Source of the DNA: Drosophila persimilis
Taxonomy: Eukaryota > Arthropoda > Insecta > Diptera > Drosophilidae
Direction of reading: 5' to 3'
Assembly (NCBI RefSeq): GCF_003286085.1
Contig: NW_020825289.1
Location: forward strand, 4,712,001-4,776,000
DNA length: 64,000 nt
The translations under genes and the position numbers were made by a program. Within the stretch, counting starts at the first letter, position 1. Each line of letters begins with the position of its first letter. The notes beneath the pieces are model-generated. The model was not told the origin of the DNA and did not search any database. It was given only the letters and a program-made list of their open reading frames with translations. Below, piece after piece: positions 42,501 through 54,500 of the stretch.

Positions 42501-45500
42501 AGCGCCCCCGAGCATGACAAGATATTTTTGATACTGGCGCTGGGGATCTGCTGCAGGCGAAGCTTAACCCAATTACGGGTGGAAGGCGGCAGAGGGAGTC
42601 TAAGGGGCTCTCAGCGCTATAGAAGAAGTTTCAGACAATGACCTAACCCAACAAACCATAAATAGAACAAAACCTGTTATTGTGTTTATGCGAGTGTGAA
42701 TGTGTGTGTCAGAGGGAGAGGGAGAGAAATGCTTTCGCTCTAGCAAGCCAGCCATCCAGCACCAGAGTAAGCAATGTTATCAGGTTAATTTCCGGCACGG
42801 GAATGGCCATCAATGGGTTAATGACAAACGACGGCCAGCAGCAAAAGCAGACAGGCAGACCCTTGGCTTGGCCAATTCGTTATGCAAGTGGCCAGGCCCA
42901 GACATCCAGCAATAAGGAATTGCCAATAGGAAGTTCGTATCGTATCGTATCTGCATAAGCATGCATAAACCATGCATAAACATTAACGAATACAACATAC
43001 ATAACTAACGGTTAACAGCCACACTGGACCGGCCCTGGGCCAAGACTTGGATTGAGACTAAAACTGGATCTGGAATGTCGATGATTATTAACGATTTTCG
43101 GCAGCAGCCAACCCAATAATATGCAGCAGAGGCTTAGGGCCATTCGGATTTTCTCCCAGATCCAACGAAAGTGGAGCACAAAAGGGGCACAGCGCGGCGC
43201 AAGAGCGGCATTAGACGGAGAGAGGGAGAGAGTGAGTGAGAGTGTTTTTGCAAAAGGGCAGCCAATGATGGCAATGATGATGAGGCTGTTGTGAAAGGTC
43301 AACACTCTAGCCGATCGCGCAGAGAGGCAGAGAGACGTGGAGAGTAGAGAGAAAGAAAAGGTAAAACGAAACAATGTGGCCTTCAATGAGTCGTGCTGGC
43401 AGCAGACCCTGCCTCTGCCACAAGTTCAGTTCAGCTCAATTCATCTCGTCGTCGGAGAGATTATCGCCTGCACTTGCCACAGCGGCCGTCGCGTCGCACC
43501 ACTTACATAACCTCAACTTCGGAGCTCGAGAGCTCTGCTCCAAGCGCGCGTATAAAACGGCGCGCAGAGACGATTGCCGAATCATTTCCAGTCACATAGT
43601 TCGTAGCCCAGCAGCCGGTGAGCTACAATCCAAATCCCTGGCAACTTTCGACATCAGGAGAAATGGCAGCTTGTTTCATTGTGAGTTGGCGATGGACTCT
43701 ACTCCCCTGCGAGCGAATATGGATCCTAATAGTGTCATCTTTCCCTTTCCCCGTATAGTTGAGCGCGCTCTTGCTGGCCAGTCCGGCGGTATGGGGCAAG
43801 CCCTCATTTGGACGGGAGCACGTCCACATTCGCATCCACCTGCCCGAGAGCGGGGGAGATCATCACGGAGGCGGTGGTGGCGGCGGAGGCTATGAGATTC
43901 ACTCCCATGATGGTGGGCATGGAGGCGGTGGTGGCGGCGGAGGCTATGAGATTCACTCCCATGACGGTGGGCATGGAGGAGGTGGCGGCGGCGGCGGCTA
44001 TGAGATTCACTCCCATGACGATGGACATGGCGGTGGAGGAGGCCACGTCAGTACCTATGCCATTATTACCGAGAATCACGGCGGATCTGGTGGCTACAGC
44101 TCTGGCGGGCACGGATCCGGAGGATACAGCTCTGGCGGACACGGCTCCGGAGGATACAGTTCCGGAGGATACAGTTCCGGAGGCTACAGCTCTGGCGGAC
44201 ACGGCTCCGGAGGATACAGCGCTGGGGGACATGGCTCTGGCCACGATGATGCTCAGATTGCGGCAATTGCAGCTGCCGCTGGCTCTTCCTCTCACGGTTC
44301 ATCGGGTGCTGGAGGATACAGCTCTGGCGGACACAGTTCCGGAGGCTACAGTTCCGGTGGCTACAGCTCCGGACACGATTCTGGTCATGCTATAGCTAAT
44401 ATTGCGGCTATTGCAGCTAGCGCTGATACCTCCTCCCACGGCTCTTCGGGTGCTGGCGGATACAGCAGCGGAGGCTACAGCTCGGGAGGCTATAGCTCGG
44501 GGGGAGGCTACAGCTCTGGCGGACACGATGATGCCCATATTGCAGCCATTGCAGCTAGCGCGGGCTCTGGCGCTGGAGGATACAACAGCGGAGACTACAG
44601 CTCAGGGGGCTACAGCTCCGGCGGACACGGCTCTGGGGGCTACAGTTCCGGCGGAGGAAGCAGCTACGATAGCCAGGTGGTGACGGCTGCTGTCGCTTCC
44701 AGCGGAGGATATAGCGGTGGGTCTCATGGCGGTGCATCCTCCGGGGGTGGGGACGGTTACAATTACTCGCCCCCCGCCGTCGGTGGCTGGTCGGGATCTG
44801 CCTCCAACTGGTCGTAGGGGCCGTTTCCTGCATTGGCCATCCGGCCATCTAGTCTATTGCTCATTCCCACAAGTTCACCCGATTCCATTGGACTTTTAAC
44901 TTATAATACTCGTATGGCTCGTTCGCTCATCCACATTCCACATGTCCACATCTGAAGGAGGAACTTTTCCCTCCCTCACTGCCGCTTCCCAACGGTGCCG
45001 ATGTACAAAATAAACCATGTTAGTGTAATAATTTAACTCATTCCCGGTGTGTTTAATCGTTTCTGTCTATGGGTCAGCGGTAGGATGTTTAGGGCTCGCT
45101 AACGAGACTGTGTGGTGCTGGCATCACCCATATGGGGCATCTTTATTAGGTCCAGCCGGCCTTTTTAGGTGCGGCGCTCTTGGCCTTCTCTTCCTTCAGA
45201 CGCTGCTCTTCCCGGTCCTGCATAGGATGGATGACGTAGCGGTTAATGTAGTCATAGAAAGTGAAGTAGAAGGCACTGGATAAGCCGGACTTAAGGAGTG
45301 TGGGGCTAACCCCCTTATAAAAGCCGGAGATGCCCTCACCCTTTAAGGTGGTCATGAAGCATTGCTTTGCCGTCGGACAAATGGGATTCCGACCGAACGA
45401 TTGTCGATCCTGGTGAAAACCGTGCAGCTGCATGCGCTTCTTCATCAGATCTGCTGGATAGACCAGTAACTTGGACGACACCCCGGCGAGGGCACCATTG

Positions 45501-48500
45501 ACGAAGAGGCAGGGACCAGGAATGTTGTGGTCGGGATTTGACTTCTTGACAATAAAGAGGACAAGGGCGTTCAGGTACTTGTAGATGAGAAAGTTGGCAC
45601 CTACTAGCGGAAAGATCTGCGCCAGGGTAAAGACCAAGCCACGGGACAAGCCTCGCAATCCTTCGGTAGAGTGTACGAAGTGTACACCTCTCAGGGAGCT
45701 CATGCGACTCCTCTTGCTGGTGGGATCGGCGGCCACCACTTGAGTGCGGATTACATCGAAGGGCTGAGCAGCCACGGTGCCAAGACATCCGGCCAATCCC
45801 CCGCATACAAAGTACAAGAGTAGCGGTCGGTCGTCGAAGAAGGGCATCTTGTGGGCCTTGACTCGAAGCTGCTCGTACGACCAGAACTGCACGACTGCAT
45901 AGGTAATGCTCAGCACCTGGCCGGAGTTATGACCACGCCAGATTCCCCGTAGTCCCTCCTCTTTGTATATGCTACGAAAGGCGTGCAGCAGACCCTGGTA
46001 CTTCGATTCGTATCCGTGCTTGCCCACCGGCTCCACTTGCATCTGAAAGCGAATTTTGATCACGTCGAACGGCTGCACCAAGGTCCTAGTCAAGCCCCCA
46101 GCGACACCGCCGCCTAAGGCTTGCAGCAACTGTACGAGCGGAGTATTATCAGGCATATTTCTGATTGCTGGAATAGAAAGGGCGGCCGATTAGCTATACT
46201 GGGGGTGGTAGGAGTGTGGCACTTGGTAATGCACGCAAATTCACCAAACCAAGCCAAAACAGTTCATTCTCAACCAAACCTCTGTACACCCCTGATCATC
46301 TTTCTGTTGTGCTTCCTCTCCTTGCAGCTGTTGCCAAACACCAGGTCGTTGCCTACACGCAGAGGTCGCAGGTCAAGCACGAGAACCGGCACATCCAGCT
46401 GGTGCGGGAATATGGCTTCCACCCGCGCACCAAAGCCTCCGTGGAGGACGGCGATGTGCTGCCGCGGAAGTTTGAGCCCTTTCCGGAGGATATGTACGGC
46501 AAGCCGCTCGAGGAGATTGACACCTTCATATACGAGGAGGTAAGTGGCTCAGTATCCATTATCTGCAGACCCAAAATGTGCCGGGGCCAAGCCAAGCAAG
46601 CCCTGCTGCCCTGCCACCCCATTTGGCCTCCATTGCCACTAATTAAAAAGTCACACACAGACGCGACCCAGTCCCAGCCAGGGGCAACAATTGAGGGGCG
46701 GGGCGGGCGGTCAGAGCATGGGTATGGGCAGCGCAGTGCAACTGCAACTGCAAGTGGCACAACGGAAATGGAACGCGACGCGACTTTGGTTTTGTTTTTG
46801 CTGTTGATTTTGTTGCATTTGCATTTGCATTGTGTGTGCACAAGTGGAAATGCACTTTTTCCTGGCAAGCGACCAGCGGCGGGGGTTAATGGAAACGCCT
46901 AGAACGACCCTCGTGGCCCTCTCGAAAGCCAAAAAGGAAATCAGCGTAAATGCCGCCGCGCGGGCTCGTTAAATTTCAAAAGTGAGAATAAATTTTTGGA
47001 GCTATGGGCAAACAATGAACCAAACACACACACACATCCACTCACATGTACTTTACTGGCAGGGCAGGAATATGGGTCATGCCATGCCATGCACGGGGCT
47101 ACGGTACCGACTCTGGGGCAGAGGCAAACTTGCGACCGTATTTACGTGACTCAAACAAAACTGGCCAACACAGCCGCAGCAGCCCGCAAAAGGACAAATT
47201 ATAGACGAACATGCAAGTGTACCAAGACTTGGCGACTTTTCATGCCACGTGTCGTGGGGAAATAATTCCAAATAACGGCACATATACCGGGCCGGGCTGG
47301 GCTGGGCCTGGAAAAATAAACATGCAAGTGACCAGGAGGGGAGATGAGCCTGTGACCAAGTACCTGACATCGAGTGATGTTCTTTATCGATTGGGTACTT
47401 ACTCAGGGCAAACAGTCTGCCAATCTATAATTAAATCTTATTGTTTACTAAAGCTTAGTCAACCAAAAGTTCATAACGAACAATAGTGAATGGCAACTTG
47501 AGCCAGTCACTGGAAGACCATATCGTGACTACTAAAATCACTGCACGACCCTGCTCATCTCTGATTAGAACATGTGCCGCAATGTTGCCGGACTTTGCAC
47601 GCATCCATTGGCAGCGCCAATGCAATGTTTACTCATGCATGTACACGTGAGAGTGTGTGTGTTTGTGGAACAAAAACCTATACAGACTTAGGCGGAGGAG
47701 AATCAAAGTGCTTAATTGCATTTAATGGGACACTCTTTATGCAAGTGGCAAATGCCGGACAGGCAAAGCAAACAACTGAACTGCCTCACTTCGCAAACCA
47801 TGGCGACGTCGGTTGTCTGCTCCAGTGATAAGACACAGCCACAGACGACACCGCATGTTTGCCCGAACAAGACCCTACACAACTTTCGTTCTGTGCACTT
47901 AAAAGTACACATGCTTATCCTCCCAAGCTCCACTCGCCACCATCCATCCCTTAGAACGGAATGGTAGGGCGTTATATGGGGTGTGGTTTGGAGGGGGCGA
48001 CGACAGCGGCAGCGTAGCGTAACCAAAGGCGCATGCAAATTTACAGAAAAGGCACACAAAATGGTAAATGGCAAACTGCCACCCAATCGTAATTTTTGCT
48101 TGTTACATTAAAATTTCTGCTTACTCGGTTGAGCGACGTTTATGTGTGTATTACAGTGACAAACGACCTTCAGAATAGTGGGGGAGGAGTGGCGGGCAGA
48201 CAGACAGAAACATCATCCTTAGCATGAAAAACAGGCAGGCGGCAGGCCAGGCCGCTCTGGCTGGCACATCTGCATACATATATAATTGAAGAAATCAAGG
48301 CGCTAATGAACAACGCTCGGCTCGGCTGCCGCTCTTTTTCTCCTCTCCGGCAAACAAATCGATATTTCCGAATGGTGCCCCAGGAACAGAACGGAACGGA
48401 GCGGAGCCGGCCAATCTGACGAGCGCACGACACGCGCTCCCAAGGGGCAAGCAACAGCAGCCCTTGGTCTGATTGTACTTTGTGTAATTGTATTAGCCGA

Positions 48501-51500
48501 TTAAGTGGAAATTTACTGCCTTGGCCGGGAGCACGATGATCAATGTTTAATGTGGTCAGTCGGTCGGTCGGACGGTGCGTCGGCTATGGTGGATTGAATT
48601 GGTTTTGGCATTTGGCTACCAAACGCTACTCACTCTCACTAATCTTCTTGTTTCAAGCGATTACTTTCTCCAGTTTTCTGCCGGCACGGTGTCATAAACT
48701 TCCAAGCTTGAGAAAAAAATTACTCTATATTTCACGAATAAAAATTATCGGAATGTCAAAAATTAGTGTAACATTTTAGCCAAAACGTGCTCTGTGCGCT
48801 ACATACACACACACAGATGACATACAAATGTGGTTATGTTGAAACAGCACGCTGGGTGCCGCTTTTTTCTCTACCACTCTATTATTAAGAACACATGATT
48901 TGATTCAGTTGGAACTTTTGTGAAAATCCAGTAATTTATTAGAATCAATTTAAACGTGAAATTCGGAAGTGTATTTTAAATGCACATTTTCTTGTTTTGC
49001 GTGAAAACTGTTTTTACAAAATTACTTTCGGGCCACAACGTGGGGCCCAGACGGCATGTTTCAGTAGTGGTGTGCTTGTAGGTCAAAAGTTCCTGAAACG
49101 AACAAAAAACGGCAAATTAGAATCTTGCGTGTCGCTAGGGCTCCTGTGGCCAAGCGGGTACTCACCAGTTAGTGGTCGATGGCGCTGCACCTACTTGGAA
49201 CGTGCACGCATCTTTCTGCGCTTACGCTTCAACCTACGCATACGCTTCTTACGCCACTGAAAACGAGATAAAAACAATTAAATTGCAGTCTAAATCTGTT
49301 TCCACTTTTAGTCTTGCTCTACTCCAATTCTTTTCTGCACTCATTATCTTGTCTTGCAAAAATTCTTATTACCTTAGCTCTCATTTTCCTTCTGGTCGGT
49401 TTGACGGGTCGAGAACGAAAGAACGATGGTCGAACGGAAGTCTGCCTGGTAGGTTCGCGTTTCCTCTGACAGCTCGAATATCGTGCAGATATTTTTCCGC
49501 AGCCCGACTATCGCATCCAAGGTTGACTTTTATATATCGATATAAATATTCTTTTGACAATGGTTTTACCTACACCTAAGATTATTATTGTAGCCGTCTC
49601 CAGGCTATCAGAGCATTTTATTTTTTTATAATTTTATTTGTTGACTGAATTGTTCAGATTTACGCGAAAATTTTCATATTTCATCGATACTTTTGTGAGA
49701 TACACGCAATTTGACTAATGCTCGTAGCTCTGACAGTTCGAATATCGACTCATCAAGGCTGATTTAGGGAATATATCGATATAAAACCACTACTTCAATA
49801 TTATTGTGCGATGAGCGGTCCCTTCTTCCCCAGTAGATGTTATGGCGCTAATTTTGAATTTAGCAATCAGTAGTATTCAATGACGAGTGTTATTATTACT
49901 ATTATACCCGATACTCAAAATGAGTATTGGGGTATATTTGATTTGTGGTAAAAGTAGATGTGTGTAACGTCCAGAAGGAATCGTTTCCGACCCTATAAAG
50001 TACATATATTCTTGATCAGCATCAATAGCCGAGTCGATTGAGCCCTGTCTGTCTGTCCGTCCCCTTTAGCGACTAGTGCTTAAAGACTATAAGAGCTAGA
50101 GCAACGATGTTTTGGATCCAGACTTCTGTGATATGTCACTGCTACAAAAATATTTCAAAACTTTGCCCCGCCCACTTCCGCCCCCACAAAGGGCGAAAAT
50201 CTGTGGCATCCACAATTTCGACGATACGAGAAAACAAAAAACGCAGAATCATAGAAGATGACTATATCTTCTAGAGTGCAAAATCTGAACCAGAGCGTAT
50301 AATTATTATAGCCAGAATCAAGAAGCTCTGTCTCTCTCTAACACACAGGTTTCATTGTCGGTTTTGCCAATTGCAAAATATGAGCTCAAGGATCTCAGAA
50401 CCTACATATAAGAGCCAGAGCAACCAAATTTGGTATCCACACTCCTGTGATATCGGACCTTGACCATTTTGTGTCAAAATTTCGCCACACCCCTTTCCGC
50501 CCCCGCAAAGGACGAAAATCTGAGGCATCCAAAATATTGCAGATTCGAGAAAAATAAAAACGCAGAATCTTGGATAATGATCATATCTATCAGATTGCTG
50601 AATCTGTATCAGATCAGATAATTTTTGTAGCCAAAAGGAACAAATCAATTTGCATTGGCTACGCAGCGCCCGACGTCACGCACAGACTGATTTTCTGTCT
50701 CTCTCGCACGCATTCTTTGTCGTGTCGTTTAATATTAGCGGCGTCTGCCGGAGGAAAGCCATACTGACTTAGTATCGGGTATAACTGTAGAGTTGCGGTG
50801 TCCGCAGCAACTCACAACGTTCCCCCTCGTTTTTTTAATATAACTATTTCAGGAATTTGAAGTATCTATAATTATAGACCTACTTAAAAACACATTTCCA
50901 CTATTTCAGACATTCTGTGTGGTTTCGAAACGCTTTCGCAAGAATTACATCCATCGTTTCACAGGCACCAAGAGCCTATTCCTCTTCCATCCATGGAGTC
51001 CAGCGCGGCGCGTGTGCGTCTATATCGCAACGAACCAATTTTTCGACTACTGCGTCATGGCCACCATTCTGTTCAACTGCATTTTCCTAGCCATGACCGA
51101 GACGGTCGAAGAGGCTGAGTAAGTACCTCAAATTCGAGTGGTCACGGGACGAACCTTTCAAACCTTTACTGTTGCCAACCCACAGGTACATCTTTCTGGC
51201 GATTTACTCCATCGAAATGGTGATCAAAATCATTGCCAAAGGCTTTCTGCTCAACAAGTACACCTATCTGCGCAACCCATGGAATTGGCTAGACTTTGTG
51301 GTCATAACTAGTGGCTATGCCACCATTGGCATGGAGGTTGGCAACCTGGCGGGGCTGCGTACCTTTCGCGTGCTGCGCGCTCTCAAGACGGTTTCCATCA
51401 TGCCCGGACTTAAGACAATTATCAACGCGTTGCTTCACTCCTTCCGTCAACTGGCGGAGGTTATGACGCTCACCATCTTCTGTTTGATGGTCTTTGCCCT

Positions 51501-54500
51501 CTTCGCCCTGCAGGTCTATATGGGCGAGCTGCGCAACAAGTGTGTGCGCCACGTGCCCTCCGAGTGGTCCAACGTCTCCCATCTAGACTGGCATATGTAT
51601 GCGAGACTTGTAATTCATGATTAAAGCTGAATGCTAATGGAGGAATGGTCATTGTTCCTTTCAGGTGGGTCAACGACACGGACAACTGGCTATTCGACGA
51701 TGAGGAGATGCCCGTGCTTTGTGGAAACTTGACGGGCGCCCGTCACTGCCCATTCGGCTATATGTGCATCTGTGTCGGCGAGAATCCCAATCATGGCTAT
51801 ACCAACTTTGACAATTTCATGTGGTCAATGCTAACGACCTTTCAGCTGATTACATTGGACTACTGGGAGAATGTCTACAATATGGTCAGTGTAATCCTTG
51901 CTCCCATTATCGAGATGATCTAATCGATCAGATTATCCCTTTCCGCAGGTGCTAGCAACTTGTGGTCCAATGAGTGTCATATTTTTTACGGTGGTTGTGT
52001 TTTTTGGCTCATTCTACTTGATTAACCTGATGCTAGCCGTTGTCGCGTTGAGTTACGAGGAGGAGGCGGAGATAACAAACGAGGTGAGTGGCCCCAAACT
52101 TGGCGCGCACCCTTATCCTCTGATCTAACCTCTTTGATTTGTTGCAGGAGCGGAAAAAGGATTTGCTGGACCATCGGGATGATTCCACGTTCAGCTTTGA
52201 TCCATCCGTGCTGAATGTTAAGAAATTGAACAAGAACAACAAGAAGAGGATCGACTCCCGCAAGGGCGTCCTCCTGGCCTCGTACAGCAAGAAGAAGACG
52301 CGCCGAAAAAAGACCAAAGGCGGAAAAGAGACTAATGGCAATGGGAATGGGAACGGCAGCAATGGCCATGAAAACGATGCCAACAAATCCCCTTCCGCCA
52401 CACCCAGCCCGGGACCAAGTCCGCGACACAGTGCCACGGAGCGTCCCTCCGCCCTCACGCGTCAGGCTCAGAAGCAATACAAGCAGATAGAGCAGCAGCA
52501 GCATCATCAGCATCTGCTGGCCAAGGTACCAGCCGCTGCTACGCCCAAGAACCGCATTAGCTTCCAGGAGGAGCCGCAGAAGAACCCCAACATGCTGTAC
52601 CCCTCGGACAACAAGGGCCAGCTCATCGCCAGCAGCCGTCAGACGAGCTCCAACTCAAGTGGCGTCAATCGCGAATCCTCGCAGGATGATTCTGGGGTGG
52701 TCGACGATCACGAGGAGCAGGATCCGGCCAACGAGCTGGGCCACGTGTCCACCGTGGAGTTGGCCCTATCCCCGCGTGAAGTGCGCCTCATCAAGTGCAA
52801 TGGGAACATAGCCCGCATCAAGAATCATAATGTTTATGCCCTGCATCAGGAGTTCTCCTCGGAGGTGGTTGTTATCGGTGAGTGCTCTCTAAGAAACTTT
52901 TTTGGGGGAATGGGTTTTTAAATTATTTTAATTTCCAATCAGATGACCTGCCCGACCGCAACTGCGATCGCTGTGTCCACTGCTGCGCCGACTACGAGAG
53001 CTGGCTGCAGTTCCAGAACTGCCTCTACAAGGTGGTGAGGGATCCGCTCTTCGAGCTGGCTATCACGCTGTGCATTGTGCTAAACACAGCCTTTCTGGCT
53101 ATGGAGCACCACGGCATGAGCGAGAGCTTTCGCAATGCCCTGGATGTGGGAAATAAGGTAAGTGAACCAAGAATCGTCAAAGAATCTACTAAATTCGTTT
53201 CTTTTCCACAGGTTTTCACGTCCATTTTCACCTTTGAGTGCATTGTGAAGCTGATGGCCTTGTCCAAGGACTTTTTTCTGTGCGGCTGGAATATATTTGA
53301 CCTGCTCATTGTCACGGCCAGTTTGCTGGACATCATCTTCGAGCTGGTCGATGGCCTTAGTGTCTTGAGGGGACTGCGACTGGTACTGCGTCCGTGCGAT
53401 ATTAAATCGACATATTTCATTTCAAACCTTTGCTACATTTCCAGCTGCGTGTACTAAAGCTGGCCCAGTCGTGGACCACAATGAAGGTGCTGCTGAGCAT
53501 TATCATATCGACAATTGGGGCGCTGGGTAACCTTACGCTGATCTTGGTAATAGTCATCTACATATTTGCCGTCATTGGCATGCAATTGTTCTCCAAAGAC
53601 TACACGGCGGAAAAGTTTGACCCAGATCCAGTGCCAAGGCAAGACTTGAGTCATTTAATTATATTCTCGTATATTCTCTTATCTGTATCCTCCTTTACAG
53701 ATGGAATTTCAATGACTTCTTTCACTCATTCATGATGATCTTCCGCATATTGTGCGGGGAATGGATCGAGCCGCTCTGGGACTGTATGCGAGCCGAAGAA
53801 GAGGTTTGTAGACAGCTTGGAAAACGGACTTACAGATCGTACATATACTAATTATATCTTGCAGCAAGGTGCCTCCACATGCTTCGCCATATTTCTGCCA
53901 ACTTTGGTCATGGGAAACTTCATGGTGCTCAACTTGTTCTTGGCCTTGTTGCTCAACAGCTTCAATTCTGAGGAGCTCAAGTCAAAGAAAGAGGCAAGTC
54001 ACACGCTTCTCGTCTACCTTTTCCATGTTTCTTAACGTTCGTGAATGTAAATGTCGTATGTCTTGGTGTGTGCCACCAAAAGTTTCTTAAACAATCTAAC
54101 AACTAAACGTGAATAGTTCCGGAATGGACAGGAGAGCAATCATGCTCCTTGTTATAAAACCAACCCACTAAAAGAAAACTTATATATGTTATATGTCAGA
54201 CGATCGCTGGTTAGATCGTTAGATCGTTTCCTAAATGTTGTATTGCACTTTGATGTGATTTCCGGTATTTCTATTTATGTGTGTGTCTGATCCTTAATCT
54301 GTGTGTGTTTGTGCGTCTGATCACAGCCTTCATCGTATTATCGCCCAATTAGCATTGGTATACCACACAATTGAACCAATTATATCATACACCATACGAT
54401 CTGGCACTCTTCTCTTCTGTTCAGACAAGCAAATTATATTTACTTTTCACTTTTATGGTTAAAATTCCCATCAAAAACCATCACATTCTGCATTGTGTTA

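Larger units (their letters stand above)
39561..43662 (+). other. NaCP60E intron 1, left part
   Basis: No coding region. The intron holds a diverged threefold tandem repeat (about 40600-41600), a CGCAGT hexamer run (41890-41917), and ATT/ATG-rich microsatellites around 41957-41985. Its right part contains two nested genes. Confidence 0.5.

Noticed and set aside
43808-44395. 195-codon plus-strand frame and a 163-codon minus-strand frame
   Set aside because: Both are other-frame shadows of the glycine-rich repeat gene; repeats stay open in several frames.
44090-44660. CRISPR-like regular repeats
   Set aside because: They are in-frame GGYSSGGHG codons of a eukaryotic structural protein, with no unique spacers.
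46216-46902. 228-codon frame across NaCP60E exon 2
   Set aside because: Only 46328-46539 is conserved coding; the rest is intron read-through.
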